Shown in pieces: positions 18,115 to 27,458 of a stretch of DNA of 64,000 bases. A program made the translations under genes and the position numbers. A model generated the notes under the pieces. That model saw only the letters and a list, made by a program, of their open reading frames with translations. It was not told the origin of the DNA and searched no databases. The first letter of the stretch is position 1; each line of letters begins with the position of its first letter. This stretch comes from Mycobacterium shigaense (GTDB lineage Bacteria; Actinomycetota; Actinomycetes; Mycobacteriales; Mycobacteriaceae): assembly GCF_002356315.1 (NCBI RefSeq), contig NZ_AP018164.1:744001-808000 (forward strand). The letters are read 5' to 3'.

Positions 18115-20199
18115 TTATTCGCCCGTGATGGCGCGGTCGCTGAGCGCGCCGAGCACCGGCGCCATCAATTGCGCGTATTCGGTGGTCACGTGGTTGTCGT
18201 CGCGGAAAACCAGGGTGTTGCCGACGATCATCGGGCAACGCTCTTCAGTGCAGAACAGGTCGGTCAGATCGGCGTATTGGCCGCCGGCCGCCGTGGTCGC
18301 GGCGTGTTCGGCAGCGATTCCAGCTCCGTCGACCGCGCCCGAGCGGGCCGGCGCGCAGGCGGTCGCGTCGTCGAGGTGCCCGGACAGACAGGTGGGCACC
18401 ACCGAACGTGGATCCGGTGCCGGCCCGAGGACCAGGACCGCCGCGCCGCTTTTGCGCAGCTGCGCGACGGCGCGGCCCAGGGCGTCGATCCAGGCCGGAT
18501 CGTAGGCGGCGAAGCCGAAGTCGGCTCCGTAGCGCCGGCTCATACCGAGCACCACCAGCTGTGGGTGCTCGGCCGCGACGCGCGCCGCGACCTGGCCGCG
18601 CCACTGTTCGCATTCGGTGTACTCGCGGCCCAGGTATGGGCTGTTGATCGGCAGATCCTGCACCGGGCAGGTCACCTTGGCCAGCGTCTCGAGCCGCCAG
18701 TGCCGCTGCGCGGCGAGCTGCTGGAACGCCGGGTCCCACATCGCGGCGTGCGAGTCACCGATCAGGGCCACGGTGGTCGGCGAGGCAACGTCGCCCGACG
18801 CGCACTCGCCCTGACCGACCTCGCGCCAGGACCGCACGCATCCGTTGACGAAGACCCCGGCCTTGTCGGCGGGAGCGGCGGCGAGCGACGGGTCCAGGTT
18901 CGACGGCACCGCGCGCAGGCTCGCCGATGCCGCGACCGCGTCGCGCACCGGCGCGAAGGCCTGCCCGACGGCGGCCTCCCGCGGATCGACGGCGCGCGCG
19001 TTGGCGGTGGGGACTGTCGTCGAGGGCAGCGCGACGATGTTGGCCTTCGAGGCCGCCGGCCCGTGACCGACCGGCACCGGGATTACGGTCAGCAGCAACG
19101 AGCAGGCGCACGCGGCGGCCCCGCTGGCGACGCCGGCCACGGCCAGGCTGGTCTTCGCAGACCGGCGCAGTGCCGCGGCGAAGCGGCCGGGGTTTTCCAC
19201 CAGGTGCAGGGTGATCACCGCGAGTCCGGCCGACAGGAAGATCGCGGTCAGCCGGGCGGGCATGCCCGCGGGCTCGCCCAGCAGCGGCGGCATCAGCAGC
19301 AGCACCGGCCAGTGCCACAGATACCAGGAATACGAGAGCCGGCCGATCCCCCGCATGGCGGGGCGGCACAGCAGGCGACCGGGACCCAGGCCGCGGGTGA
19401 CGCTGCCGCCGCCGATCACCAGCGCGGTGCCCAGGACCGGCAGCAGCGCCGAGGTGCCGGGGTAGGGGGTATGCGGCCCCAACTGGGTGCAGGTCAGCAC
19501 GATCAGCGCGAGACCGCCCCAGCCGGCGACCGCCGCGGACAGCAGCGGCAGCCGGCGCCAGTGCTGGATCGACAGCGCCACCAGACCGCCGGCGGCCAGC
19601 TCCCAGGCGCGGGTGGGCAGCGAGAAGAACGCCCAGGACGGCGACGTACGGGTCCAGATCACGGCCGCCGCCAGCGACGCCGCGCCGACCAGCACGAGTA
19701 CCACCGCGTAGGGCAGCACCCGGGTCGCCGCACCGGGTCGCAGCCGGCCGATCAGCCACGCGGTGCCGATGATCAACATCGGCCAGACCAGATAGAACTG
19801 CTCCTCGACGCCCAGCGACCAGTAGTGCTGATACGGCGACGGCAGATCCGCTGCCAGGTAATCGGTGCCGCGGGCGGCGAACCGGTAATTGCCCGCGTAC
19901 AGGGCACTGGCGACGCCGTCGGCGAAGACGCTGCGCGCCTGCAGCGGTGGCAGCACGACCGCGGCCGCGATCGCGGTGGCGACGCCGACGGTGGCCGCCG
20001 CGGGGAGCAGGCGACGAGCCCGCGCGCCGTAAAAGCGGCCCAGCGCAACGGTATTGGTGGCGGCGACCTCGCGCCACAGCACGCCGGTGATGAGGAACCC
20101 GGAGATCACAAAGAACACGTCCACGCCGATGTAGCCGCCGGCCAGCCCCGGGATCTCGGCGTGGTATAACACGACCGCTATCACCGCGACCGCGCGCAA
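18115..20199 (-). CDS. OatA-like acyltransferase-3 with C-terminal SGNH domain
   Basis: 694 residues. The N-terminal 370 residues hold about ten membrane segments of the acyltransferase-3 family (VLYHAEIPGLAGGYIGVDVF, FVISGFLITGVLW), followed by a periplasmic SGNH domain with LIGDSHAAMWDP near residue 485 and a late DDNHVTTEYAQ His motif. Such proteins O-acetylate envelope polymers. The start is odd: the first canonical start in frame is the TTG at 20199, yet the conserved lead-in (FRPDIEGLRAVAV) extends in frame upstream with no ATG or GTG before a stop near 20320. An ATG at 20300 is in another frame, so a start-proximal frameshift or a non-canonical start is likely. Not present at this place in M. 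tuberculosis. Confidence 0.85.
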   Translation of the reverse strand: MRAVAVIAVVLYHAEIPGLAGGYIGVDVFFVISGFLITGVLWREVAATNTVALGRFYGARARRLLPAAATVGVATAIAAAVVLPPLQARSVFADGVASALYAGNYRFAARGTDYLAADLPSPYQHYWSLGVEEQFYLVWPMLIIGTAWLIGRLRPGAATRVLPYAVVLVLVGAASLAAAVIWTRTSPSWAFFSLPTRAWELAAGGLVALSIQHWRRLPLLSAAVAGWGGLALIVLTCTQLGPHTPYPGTSALLPVLGTALVIGGGSVTRGLGPGRLLCRPAMRGIGRLSYSWYLWHWPVLLLMPPLLGEPAGMPARLTAIFLSAGLAVITLHLVENPGRFAAALRRSAKTSLAVAGVASGAAACACSLLLTVIPVPVGHGPAASKANIVALPSTTVPTANARAVDPREAAVGQAFAPVRDAVAASASLRAVPSNLDPSLAAAPADKAGVFVNGCVRSWREVGQGECASGDVASPTTVALIGDSHAAMWDPAFQQLAAQRHWRLETLAKVTCPVQDLPINSPYLGREYTECEQWRGQVAARVAAEHPQLVVLGMSRRYGADFGFAAYDPAWIDALGRAVAQLRKSGAAVLVLGPAPDPRSVVPTCLSGHLDDATACAPARSGAVDGAGIAAEHAATTAAGGQYADLTDLFCTEERCPMIVGNTLVFRDDNHVTTEYAQLMAPVLGALSDRAITGE

Positions 20200-20319
20200 G
20201 CCTTCGATATCCGGGCGAAATCCCCGTCGCCGGGTTTGGCGGATGGGGCTATCGCCCGCTCCTGACAGCGGGCTGGCGGTGCTTCCTGCCGGACTGTCAT
20301 GCCGTGTTGGGATGCCTCG

Positions 20320-21195
20320 CTAGGTCGCCAGCCAGGAGAGCTCGCCGGGTAATTGCAAGCGCCACCACGTCATGTCGTGGCCGCCGACCGTGAAGCTTAC
20401 TGCCGGTGGCGTTTTGAGTTGGCTCACGAACTGGCGTGTCGCGGGATAGAAACGGTCAAAGGTCCCGCAGTCCACCCGCAGCGGAATCTGCGACAGCTCC
20501 GGCAGGCCCAGCACGCTGTTGGCCAGCCAGTCCTCTTCGCTGTCAAACGCTTTGGGCGCGCAGTCGGCGTAGGAGCTGTACAGCGCCGGGCTGATCGCGC
20601 AGATCCCCGCGGTGCGCGCCGGCCCCAGCTTGGCGCCCAGGTGCAGCGCCCCGTATCCGCCCATCGACCAGCCCATGAAGGCCACCCGCGAGGTGTCCAG
20701 GCCCATCGAGCCCAGCATCGGCAGCAGCTCGTCGAGGACCATCGCGCCCGAGTCCGTGCCGTCGGCCCGTTTGTGCCAGTAGGAATCCGAACCGCCGTCG
20801 ACGCTGACCACCGCGAACGGCGGCTTGCCCTCCTTGACCAGGCGGGCAAGCGCGTCGGGCACACCGCAGTCGAGCATCATGTTCGCGTCGCCGTCCTTGC
20901 CGTGCAGCGCGATCACCGGTCGCAGCAGCCCGCTCTGCGACGTTTGGCCGGGCGGCAGCGCGATCACCCAGTTGGTCTTGACGCCGCCGCGCGCTTTGGA
21001 GATGAACGAGCCGGTCAGTTTGTTGGGCAGGTTGCTGCTCGCGGTCGACGGCTCGAACGGGGATGGCAGCGGCGCCGCTTGTGGTTGCGGTGGGTCCACG
21101 AGGGCGCTCAGTGCCCAGACGCCCATGGCCGCAGCGCTGGCACTAGCGCCCATTCGCAGCACCGCGCGGCGGGTCAGATCGGGCACGAAGGTCAT
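20320..21195 (-). CDS. Exported alpha/beta-hydrolase esterase (Rv0519c type)
   Basis: 291 residues, ATG at 21195. The N-terminus (TRRAVLRMGASASAAAMGVW) is a twin-arginine-like signal peptide with a hydrophobic core, followed by a Pro-rich linker. The hydrolase nucleophile elbow is GWSMGGYG near residue 170, with Asp and His expected in VDCGTFDRFYP and VGGHDMTWWR near the C-terminus. It resembles the esterase D/mycolyltransferase branch and is the counterpart of Rv0519c. It probably hydrolyses acyl esters outside the membrane; the substrate is unknown. Divergent from the SsuD-type gene. Confidence 0.85.
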   Translation of the reverse strand: MTFVPDLTRRAVLRMGASASAAAMGVWALSALVDPPQPQAAPLPSPFEPSTASSNLPNKLTGSFISKARGGVKTNWVIALPPGQTSQSGLLRPVIALHGKDGDANMMLDCGVPDALARLVKEGKPPFAVVSVDGGSDSYWHKRADGTDSGAMVLDELLPMLGSMGLDTSRVAFMGWSMGGYGALHLGAKLGPARTAGICAISPALYSSYADCAPKAFDSEEDWLANSVLGLPELSQIPLRVDCGTFDRFYPATRQFVSQLKTPPAVSFTVGGHDMTWWRLQLPGELSWLAT

Positions 21196-21260
21196 AATGC
21201 CGCGCCCACAGGGCTTTTCCGACCCTGTCGCGCCATTTGCAAGGGCATCGTGATGCGGCG

Positions 21261-21276
21261 GTCACCGAGCGGTGAC
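21261..21276. promoter_or_regulatory. Inverted repeat in the esterase/ssuD divergent region
   Basis: GTCACC at 21261-21266 and GGTGAC at 21271-21276 flank a 4-base spacer in the 210-base region between the divergent starts at 21195 and 21406. It could be a regulator site for the sulfonate monooxygenase gene or a small hairpin in the leader. Only the dyad itself is visible. Confidence 0.3.
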
Positions 21277-21405
21277 TTGTGCGACCCGCCCGGGTCGGCC
21301 GCGATCGAATCTACCGAATTGCAACCCTCCCGCGACGGCCCGTTTTCGCAGATGATGGGCCTTTCGTATGCCTTCACGCGTCGACCGAGAACGGAAGAGG
21401 ACCGG

Positions 21406-22551
21406 ATGAGCCTGGCATTTCATTGGTTTTTGCCGACATACGGGGATTCGCGAAACCTGGTTGCCGGCGGACACGGCACCGCCATGCACGGCGACCGACC
21501 CGCGACGTCGCGGTACCTGCACCAGATCTGCGCGGCGGCCGAGGACAACGGTTTCGAGGCGGTGCTGACGCCCACCGGATTGTGGTGCGAGGATGCGTGG
21601 TTGACGACGGCGATGCTGATCGAGCGCACCGAGACGCTGAAATTCCTGGTGGCGCTTCGTCCGGGGCTGCTCAGCCCGACCCTGGCCGCGCAGATGGCCG
21701 GCACGTTCCAGCGCCACTCCGAGGGAAGGCTGCTGCTCAACGTCGTCACCGGTGGCGAGCCGCACGAGCAGCGGGCCTACGGCGACTTCCTGGACAAGCA
21801 GGCCCGCTACGCGCGTACCGCCGAGTTCCTGCACGTGGTCCGGGAGCTGTGGACCTCGAACGAGCCGGTGACGTACGCCGGTGAGCACATTCACATCGAG
21901 GGCGCGCAGCTGAACAACCCGCCCGACCCGGTGCCCCCGGTGTTCTTCGGCGGTTCGTCGGGTTCGGCCGGTCCGGTCGCCGCGAAATACTCCGACGTCT
22001 ACCTGACGTGGGGCGAGCCGCTGGCCGCGGTCGGCGAGAAACTGGACTGGATTCGTGGATTGGCGGCCGACGCCGGCCGAACCCTGCAGTACGGCTTGCG
22101 CATTCACGTGATCAGCCGCCCGACCGCCGCGGAGGCGTGGGCCGAGGCCGACCGTCTGCTGGCGGCCGTGGACCCTGCCGATGTGCAGCGGGTGCAGGCC
22201 AACCTGGCGCGCAGCGAGTCCGAGGGACAGCGCCGCATGCTCGACCTGCACGGCGGCGACAGCGGCAAGCTGCAGGTCGGACCCAACTTGTGGGCTGGGG
22301 TCGGGCTGGTCCGCGGGGGAGCGGGCACCGCCCTGGTCGGATCTTACGACGAGGTCGCAGAAAGGCTCTCGGAATACGCGCAATTGGGAATCGACCACTT
22401 CGTCTTGTCGGGCTATCCGCACCTGGAAGAGGCCTACTGGTTCGGCGAGGGCGTGCTGCCTTTGCTCGAGCGCAAGGGCCTGTGGGAGCACCCCACGCGT
22501 CGCAGCGAACCGCCGCCGTCGACGCCGTTCGCGATCTCCTCAGCCCACTAG
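21406..22551 (+). CDS. ssuD: FMNH2-dependent alkanesulfonate monooxygenase (SsuD-type)
   Basis: 381 residues from the ATG at 21406, with GGAAGAGG 8 bases before. It is a luciferase-like TIM barrel; SLAFHWFLPTYGDSR at the N-terminus and FQRHSEGRLLLNVVTGG, QRAYGDFLDKQARYART and VPPVFFGGSSGSA are typical of SsuD. The enzyme uses FMNH2 and oxygen to release sulfite from alkanesulfonates for sulfur scavenging; an NADPH-FMN reductase partner is not seen nearby. The next gene, 2 bases away, is an MFS transporter that may bring in the substrate. This pair is absent here in M. tuberculosis, so it is accessory or lost there. Confidence 0.88.
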   Translation: MSLAFHWFLPTYGDSRNLVAGGHGTAMHGDRPATSRYLHQICAAAEDNGFEAVLTPTGLWCEDAWLTTAMLIERTETLKFLVALRPGLLSPTLAAQMAGTFQRHSEGRLLLNVVTGGEPHEQRAYGDFLDKQARYARTAEFLHVVRELWTSNEPVTYAGEHIHIEGAQLNNPPDPVPPVFFGGSSGSAGPVAAKYSDVYLTWGEPLAAVGEKLDWIRGLAADAGRTLQYGLRIHVISRPTAAEAWAEADRLLAAVDPADVQRVQANLARSESEGQRRMLDLHGGDSGKLQVGPNLWAGVGLVRGGAGTALVGSYDEVAERLSEYAQLGIDHFVLSGYPHLEEAYWFGEGVLPLLERKGLWEHPTRRSEPPPSTPFAISSAH

Positions 22552-22553
22552 TC

Positions 22554-23888
22554 ATGGCGACGACGCTGCCCACTTCGGCAGCGGCTGACGCTCTGGACGA
22601 AACCGATGCCGATCGGCGCCGGCGGCTTCGCACCGTCGTCGCCGCGAGCCTGCTCGGCACGACGGTGGAGTGGTATGACTTCTTTCTCTACGCCACCGCA
22701 GCCGGGTTGGTGTTCAGCAAGCTGTTCTTTCCCAACGCCAGCTCCCTGGTCGGGACGCTGCTGGCCTTCGCGACCTTCGCCGTCGGGTTCGTCATGCGGC
22801 CGGTCGGCGGGCTGGTGTTCGGCCACATCGGGGACCGGATCGGCCGCAAGCGCAGCCTCGCGTTGACGATGCTGATCATGGGCGGAGCGACGGCGTTGAT
22901 CGGCGCGTTGCCGACCGCCGCGCAAATCGGGGTGGGGGCGCCCGTGCTACTGCTCGTCCTGCGAATCCTGCAGGGCTTCGCGCTGGGCGGCGAGTGGGGT
23001 GGCGCCGTGTTGCTGGCCGTCGAGCACAGTCCCGGCGATCGGCGCGGACGGTACGGGGCGATTCCGCAGATCGGCCTGGCGCTCGGGCTGGCGTTGGGCA
23101 CCGGAATCTTCGCCTACCTGCAGGTGGCGTTGGGCTCGGCACAGTTCCTGGCCTACGGCTGGCGGATCGCCTTCCTGCTCAGCGTGGTCCTGGTCGCGGT
23201 CGGCATCGTGGTTCGGCTCCGGGTGGACGAGACGCCGGCGTTCCAGGAGCTGCGCGACCTCGAGCAGTCCTCCACGGTTCCGGTCCGCGACATCTTCCGC
23301 GGGGCCCGCACCCGCCGCAACACCTTCCTCGGCCTGCTGGCCCGCTGGGCCGAGGGCTCGGCGTTCAACACCTGGGGTGTGTTCGCGATCAGCTACGCCA
23401 CCGGGGCGCTGGGCTTCCACAAGGTGCCCGTGCTGCTCGTCGTGACCCTCGCCGCACTGGTGATGGCCGTACTGCTGCCCGTCTCCGGCGTGCTGACCGA
23501 CCGGTACGGGCCGCGCCGGGTGTATCTGACCGGGGTCTTGTGCTTCGGCCTGGCCACTTTCCCGGTCTTCGCGCTGTTCGGCGCGAGGAACCTCGTCCTG
23601 TTCGGGCTGGCGATGGTCATCGTGTTCGGCGTCGTGCACGCGCTCTTCTACGGCGCACAGGGCACGCTGTTCTCGTCGCTGTTTCCGACCGAGACCCGCT
23701 ACACCGGGCTGTCGTTCGTCTACCAGTTCTCGGGCATCTACGCCTCGGGCGTCACGCCGATGATCTTGACCGCGCTGATCGCGGCGCTGCATGGTGCGCC
23801 GTGGCTCGCGTGCGGGTATCTGGTGGCCACGGCGGCCATCAGCGTGGTCGCCACCGCGCTGATTCGCGAGCAAGATCTGCATCTTTGA
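22554..23888 (+). CDS. MFS transporter, metabolite:H+ symporter (MHS) type
   Basis: 444 residues from the ATG at 22554, two bases after the SsuD stop. The N-terminal motif LLGTTVEWYDFFLYATAAGL and GHIGDRIGRKRSL in the first cytosolic loop identify the metabolite:H+ symporter family (relatives carry proline/betaine, citrate, dicarboxylates). About twelve membrane segments are spread through the protein, with RILQGFALGGEWGGAVLLAV in segments 4-5. It is probably cotranscribed with the monooxygenase; import of an organosulfonate or release of a product is an inference from that pairing. Confidence 0.88.
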   Translation: MATTLPTSAAADALDETDADRRRRLRTVVAASLLGTTVEWYDFFLYATAAGLVFSKLFFPNASSLVGTLLAFATFAVGFVMRPVGGLVFGHIGDRIGRKRSLALTMLIMGGATALIGALPTAAQIGVGAPVLLLVLRILQGFALGGEWGGAVLLAVEHSPGDRRGRYGAIPQIGLALGLALGTGIFAYLQVALGSAQFLAYGWRIAFLLSVVLVAVGIVVRLRVDETPAFQELRDLEQSSTVPVRDIFRGARTRRNTFLGLLARWAEGSAFNTWGVFAISYATGALGFHKVPVLLVVTLAALVMAVLLPVSGVLTDRYGPRRVYLTGVLCFGLATFPVFALFGARNLVLFGLAMVIVFGVVHALFYGAQGTLFSSLFPTETRYTGLSFVYQFSGIYASGVTPMILTALIAALHGAPWLACGYLVATAAISVVATALIREQDLHL

Positions 23889-23980
23889 CCGCAGCACGTA
23901 GTAGACAATCACGTTCGTGGTTAGGCTGAACGCCTAGATTTGTTGTCCCCGTGGGAAGTCGCGAAGAGGCGAGCAGGCCA

Positions 23981-24193
23981 ATGACTGACGCGAACGTCAC
24001 CGGATTCGAGCCGCTGTACGAACAGGCGGAGCACACCGACCGGCGCATCCCCTGGGACATCGGCGGCCCGCAACCGGCGGTGCAGCAGTTGGTGGCGTAC
24101 GGCGGGATCCGCGGCGCGGTGCTCGACCCGTTGCTGGAAAACCGCCAGGTGCACCTTCCGGTGTGGTCCGTGGTTGCGACCCGGCTGGACTGA
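23981..24193 (+). pseudogene. N-terminal remnant of an SAM-dependent methyltransferase (Rv0520/Rv0521 region)
   Basis: 70 residues from an ATG at 23981 (a GTG at 23951 is possible). The stretch PWDIGGPQPAVQQLVAYGGI followed by RGAVLD is the usual lead into the SAM-binding glycine loop of a mycobacterial methyltransferase family, but the sequence then leaves the family (LLENRQVHLPVW) and stops, so no cofactor-binding core remains. M. tuberculosis also carries broken methyltransferase pieces between Rv0519c and gabP, so decay here is probably shared or parallel. A functional short protein is unlikely. Confidence 0.7.
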
Positions 24194-24229
24194 CCCGATT
24201 GGACTGCTGTGTCCAGGAGGCAGCCGGCC

Positions 24230-25573
24230 ATGGCTAGCGTTTCGCAACTGCGCCAGGGACTTTCGCAGCGGCAGCTGAGTATGATCGCGCTCGGCGGTGT
24301 CATCGGGGCCGGGTTGTTCGTCGGATCCGGCGTGGTGATCAAGGACACCGGGCCCGCCGCGTTCCTCACCTACGCCCTGTGCGGCCTGCTGGTTGTGCTG
24401 GTGATGCGGATGCTCGGCGAGATGGCCGCCGCGAACCCGTCGACCGGGTCGTTCGCCGACTACGCCGCCAAGGCGCTCGGCGGCTGGGCGGGGTTCTCCG
24501 TCGGCTGGCTGTATTGGTACTTCTGGGTGATCGTCGTCGGGTTCGAGGCGGTGGCCGGCGGCAAGGTTCTCAACTATTGGTTCCACGCGCCGCTGTGGCT
24601 GCTGTCGCTGTGCCTGATGGTGTTGATGACCGCGACGAACCTGTTCTCGGTGTCCTCCTTCGGGGAATTCGAATTCTGGTTCGCCGGAATCAAAGTCGCG
24701 ACGATCGTGGCCTTCCTCTGCGTCGGTGTGGTGTTCGTGTGCGGTCTGCTGCCGGGCCACGCCGGCGGGCTGGCCAACCTGACCGCCCACGGCGGCTTCT
24801 TCCCGAAGGGCGTGGCCGCGGTCTTCGCCGCCATCGTGGTGGTGATCTTTTCGATGGTCGGCGCCGAAATCGTCACCGTGGCCGCGGCCGAGAGCCGCGA
24901 CCCGGTGCTGGCGGTCCAGCGCGCGACGCGATCGGTGGTCGCGCGGATCGCGATCTTCTACGTCGGGTCGGTTTTCCTGCTCGTGGCGATCCTGCCGTGG
25001 AACTCGGTGGAACTGGGCGCCTCACCGTACGTCGTCGTGTTCAAGCACATGGGTTTGCCCGGCGCGGATCAGGTGATGAACGCGGTGGTGCTCACCGCGG
25101 TGCTGTCCTGCTTGAACTCCGGCCTGTACACCTCGTCGCGCATGCTGTTCGTGCTCGCCGCCCGCAACGAGGCACCGCAACGGCTGGTCACCCTCAGCGG
25201 GCGCGGGGTGCCCTCGGCCGCGATCCTGTTCTCCTCGGCGATCGGGTTCGGGTGCGTGCTCATGTCCTGGCTCGCGCCGCGCACGGTGTTCCTGTTCCTG
25301 CTCAACTCCTCGGGCGCCATCATCCTGTTCGTCTACTGGCTGATCGCGCTGTCGCAGATCGTGCTGCGCCGCCGCACGCCCCCGGATCAGCTGCGGCTCA
25401 AGATGTGGTTCTTTCCGGCGCTGTCGCTGATCACGCTGGCCGGGATCACCGCCGTGCTCGTGCAGATGGCATTCGACCGCTCAGCGCGCAGCCAGCTATG
25501 GCTGTCGCTGCTGTCCTGGGCGGTCGTGCTGGGCCTGTACGGCGTCGCGCGTCTGCGCGCCCGCCGCGCCTAG
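24230..25573 (+). CDS. gabP: Amino acid permease, GabP-type (APC superfamily)
   Basis: 447 residues from the ATG at 24230, with AGGAGG at 24215-24220. Twelve membrane segments start with LSMIALGGVIGAGLFVGSG, the classic AAT-family first segment, and continue with RMLGEMAAANPSTGSFADYA. It is the counterpart of the gene named gabP (4-aminobutyrate transporter) in M. tuberculosis, Rv0522; real substrate preference cannot be read from sequence. The stop overlaps the convergent deazaflavin-binding gene by 4 bases. Confidence 0.9.
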   Translation: MASVSQLRQGLSQRQLSMIALGGVIGAGLFVGSGVVIKDTGPAAFLTYALCGLLVVLVMRMLGEMAAANPSTGSFADYAAKALGGWAGFSVGWLYWYFWVIVVGFEAVAGGKVLNYWFHAPLWLLSLCLMVLMTATNLFSVSSFGEFEFWFAGIKVATIVAFLCVGVVFVCGLLPGHAGGLANLTAHGGFFPKGVAAVFAAIVVVIFSMVGAEIVTVAAAESRDPVLAVQRATRSVVARIAIFYVGSVFLLVAILPWNSVELGASPYVVVFKHMGLPGADQVMNAVVLTAVLSCLNSGLYTSSRMLFVLAARNEAPQRLVTLSGRGVPSAAILFSSAIGFGCVLMSWLAPRTVFLFLLNSSGAIILFVYWLIALSQIVLRRRTPPDQLRLKMWFFPALSLITLAGITAVLVQMAFDRSARSQLWLSLLSWAVVLGLYGVARLRARRA

Positions 25574-25974
25574 GACGTCTTGGTGAACAGCACGGCCTGC
25601 TCGAACGGCAGCCGCCCGAACACCTTCTGCGCCCTGCCGCTGACGTGCTCGGCCGCCTCGTCGCGGGTGACGATCCGCGGGTCGGCGATGCCGAACGTCT
25701 TGCCGTGGCGGCGCATCTGCCCGCCCCCGGCGGCCTTGAGGTTCTTCAGCCAGTCGCGGTCGGGGCCGTAGGTCAGCAGCACCGCGACGCCGGGCTTGCC
25801 GTCGACGGTGGCGTCGAACACGGTGACCGGCGTGCGGAACTGGGTGCCGGACTTTCGCCCGACGTGCTCGATGATGCCGAACGACGGGGCCCAGCCGGCC
25901 CACGTCTTCTGGATGGGGTTGGTGACGTGCCGGTTGAAACGGGCCAGGCCTTGGGGAAGTTGCATGACCACCAT
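25570..25974 (-). CDS. Deazaflavin/F420-dependent nitroreductase-like protein (Rv0523c type)
   Basis: 134 residues, ATG at 25974 (a second ATG three codons on). The split beta-barrel flavin/deazaflavin oxidoreductase fold is suggested by VGRKSGTQFRTPVTVFDATV, VLLTYGPDRDWLKNLKAAGG and the C-terminal GRLPFEQAVLF. Members bind F420 or haem; many are mycobacterium-specific. Length matches Rv0523c. Convergent with gabP with a 4-base overlap; the 143 bases to hemL on the other side are the shared divergent promoter region. Confidence 0.85.
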   Translation of the reverse strand: MVVMQLPQGLARFNRHVTNPIQKTWAGWAPSFGIIEHVGRKSGTQFRTPVTVFDATVDGKPGVAVLLTYGPDRDWLKNLKAAGGGQMRRHGKTFGIADPRIVTRDEAAEHVSGRAQKVFGRLPFEQAVLFTKTS

Positions 25975-26117
25975 CCAACTCTTCGGCCACCAGGGACTTC
26001 AAGGCATCGCCGCTTAATCGAGCGCGAACGGCACGAGACCGCACGGGCGACCGACAGGATGCGTGACTGCTACACCCTGTAGTCGAGCGATCGGCGGAGG
26101 CTGGGACACTGGACGGC

Positions 26118-27458
26118 ATGGGCAGCACTGACCAGGCCGCCCCTGCGACCAGGGGGGCTGTAACGCGCTCGGCGCGTCTGTTCGACGAGGCATGCGCCGT
26201 CATCCCCGGCGGGGTGAACTCGCCGGTTCGCGCCTTCACTGCGGTGGGCGGCACGCCGCGCTTCATCACCGAGGCGCGCGGCTGCTGGCTCACCGACGCC
26301 GACGGCAACCGCTATGTCGACCTGGTGTGTTCGTGGGGACCGATGATTCTGGGCCACGCGCATCCGGCCGTGGTCGACGCGGTCGCCACAGCCGCCGCCT
26401 CCGGCCTGTCGTTCGGCGCGCCGACCCCGGCCGAGATTCAACTGGCCACCGAGATCATCGGGCGGGTCGCGCCGGTAGACCGGATCCGGCTGGTGAACTC
26501 CGGCACCGAGGCCACCATGAGCGCGGTCCGGCTTGCGCGCGGGTTCACCGGCAGGGCCAAGATCGTCAAGTTCTCCGGCTGCTACCACGGCCATGCGGAC
26601 GCGTTGCTCGCCGACGCGGGTTCCGGGGTGGCGACCCTGGGCCTGCCGTCGACTCCCGGGGTGACCGGCGCCGCCGCGGCCGACACGATAGTGTTGCCCT
26701 ACAACGATATTGACGCGGTGATCGAGACGTTCGACCGGTTCGGCGAGGAGATCGCGGCGGTGATCACCGAGGCCAGCCCCGGCAACATGGGGGTCGTCCC
26801 ACCGGCGCCCGGCTACAACGCGGCGCTGCGCGCCGTCACCGCCGAGCATGGCGCGCTGCTGATCATCGACGAGGTGATGACCGGCTTCCGCGTCAGCCGA
26901 AGTGGTTGGTACGGAATCGATCCCGTCGACGCCGACCTGTTCACCTTTGGCAAGGTGATGAGCGGCGGACTGCCCGCGGCGGCGTTCGGTGGGCGCGCCG
27001 AGGTGATGGAGCGGTTGGCGCCGCTGGGCCCGGTGTATCAGGCCGGCACGTTGTCGGGCAATCCGGTGGCGGTGGCCGCCGGGCTGGCCACGCTGCGTGC
27101 CGCCGACGGCGCCGTGTACACCGCGCTGGACGCCAACGCCGGCCGGCTGGCCGGCCTGTTCGCCGAGGCATTGACCACCGCCGGTGTGCCACATCAGATT
27201 CCGCGAGCGGGCAACATGCTCAGCGTCTTCTTCTCCGAGACGCCGGTCACCGACTTCGCGTCCGCGCGCGACACCCAGACCTGGCGCTACCCGCCGTTCT
27301 TTCACGCCCTGCTCGACGCCGGTGTCTACCCGCCGTGCAGCGCCTTCGAGGCGTGGTTCGTCTCGAGTGCGTTGGACGACAACGCCTTCGAGCGGATCGC
27401 CGATGCCCTGCCCGGTGCGGCCCGTGCCGCCGCCCACGCCGCCAAGGAGCGACTCTGA
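26118..27458 (+). CDS. hemL: Glutamate-1-semialdehyde 2,1-aminomutase HemL
   Basis: 446 residues, ATG at 26118. A class III PLP aminotransferase that turns glutamate-1-semialdehyde into 5-aminolevulinate, directly after HemA in the C5 path. The PLP lysine is Lys279 in [17 protein letters not shown]; other signatures are [13 protein letters not shown] at the N-terminus, [16 protein letters not shown] and [12 protein letters not shown]. It begins a tightly packed run: its TGA shares one base with the ATG of the next gene, and the following five genes also overlap, linking haem synthesis to cytochrome c maturation. Confidence 0.96.
   Translation: MGSTDQAAPATRGAVTRSARLFDEACAVIPGGVNSPVRAFTAVGGTPRFITEARGCWLTDADGNRYVDLVCSWGPMILGHAHPAVVDAVATAAASGLSFGAPTPAEIQLATEIIGRVAPVDRIRLVNSGTEATMSAVRLARGFTGRAKIVKFSGCYHGHADALLADAGSGVATLGLPSTPGVTGAAAADTIVLPYNDIDAVIETFDRFGEEIAAVITEASPGNMGVVPPAPGYNAALRAVTAEHGALLIIDEVMTGFRVSRSGWYGIDPVDADLFTFGKVMSGGLPAAAFGGRAEVMERLAPLGPVYQAGTLSGNPVAVAAGLATLRAADGAVYTALDANAGRLAGLFAEALTTAGVPHQIPRAGNMLSVFFSETPVTDFASARDTQTWRYPPFFHALLDAGVYPPCSAFEAWFVSSALDDNAFERIADALPGAARAAAHAAKERL

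Noticed and set aside
17929..20169. 746-residue plus-strand ORF
   Set aside because: Antisense to the OatA-like acyltransferase; Gln/Arg/Gly-rich with no family signal.
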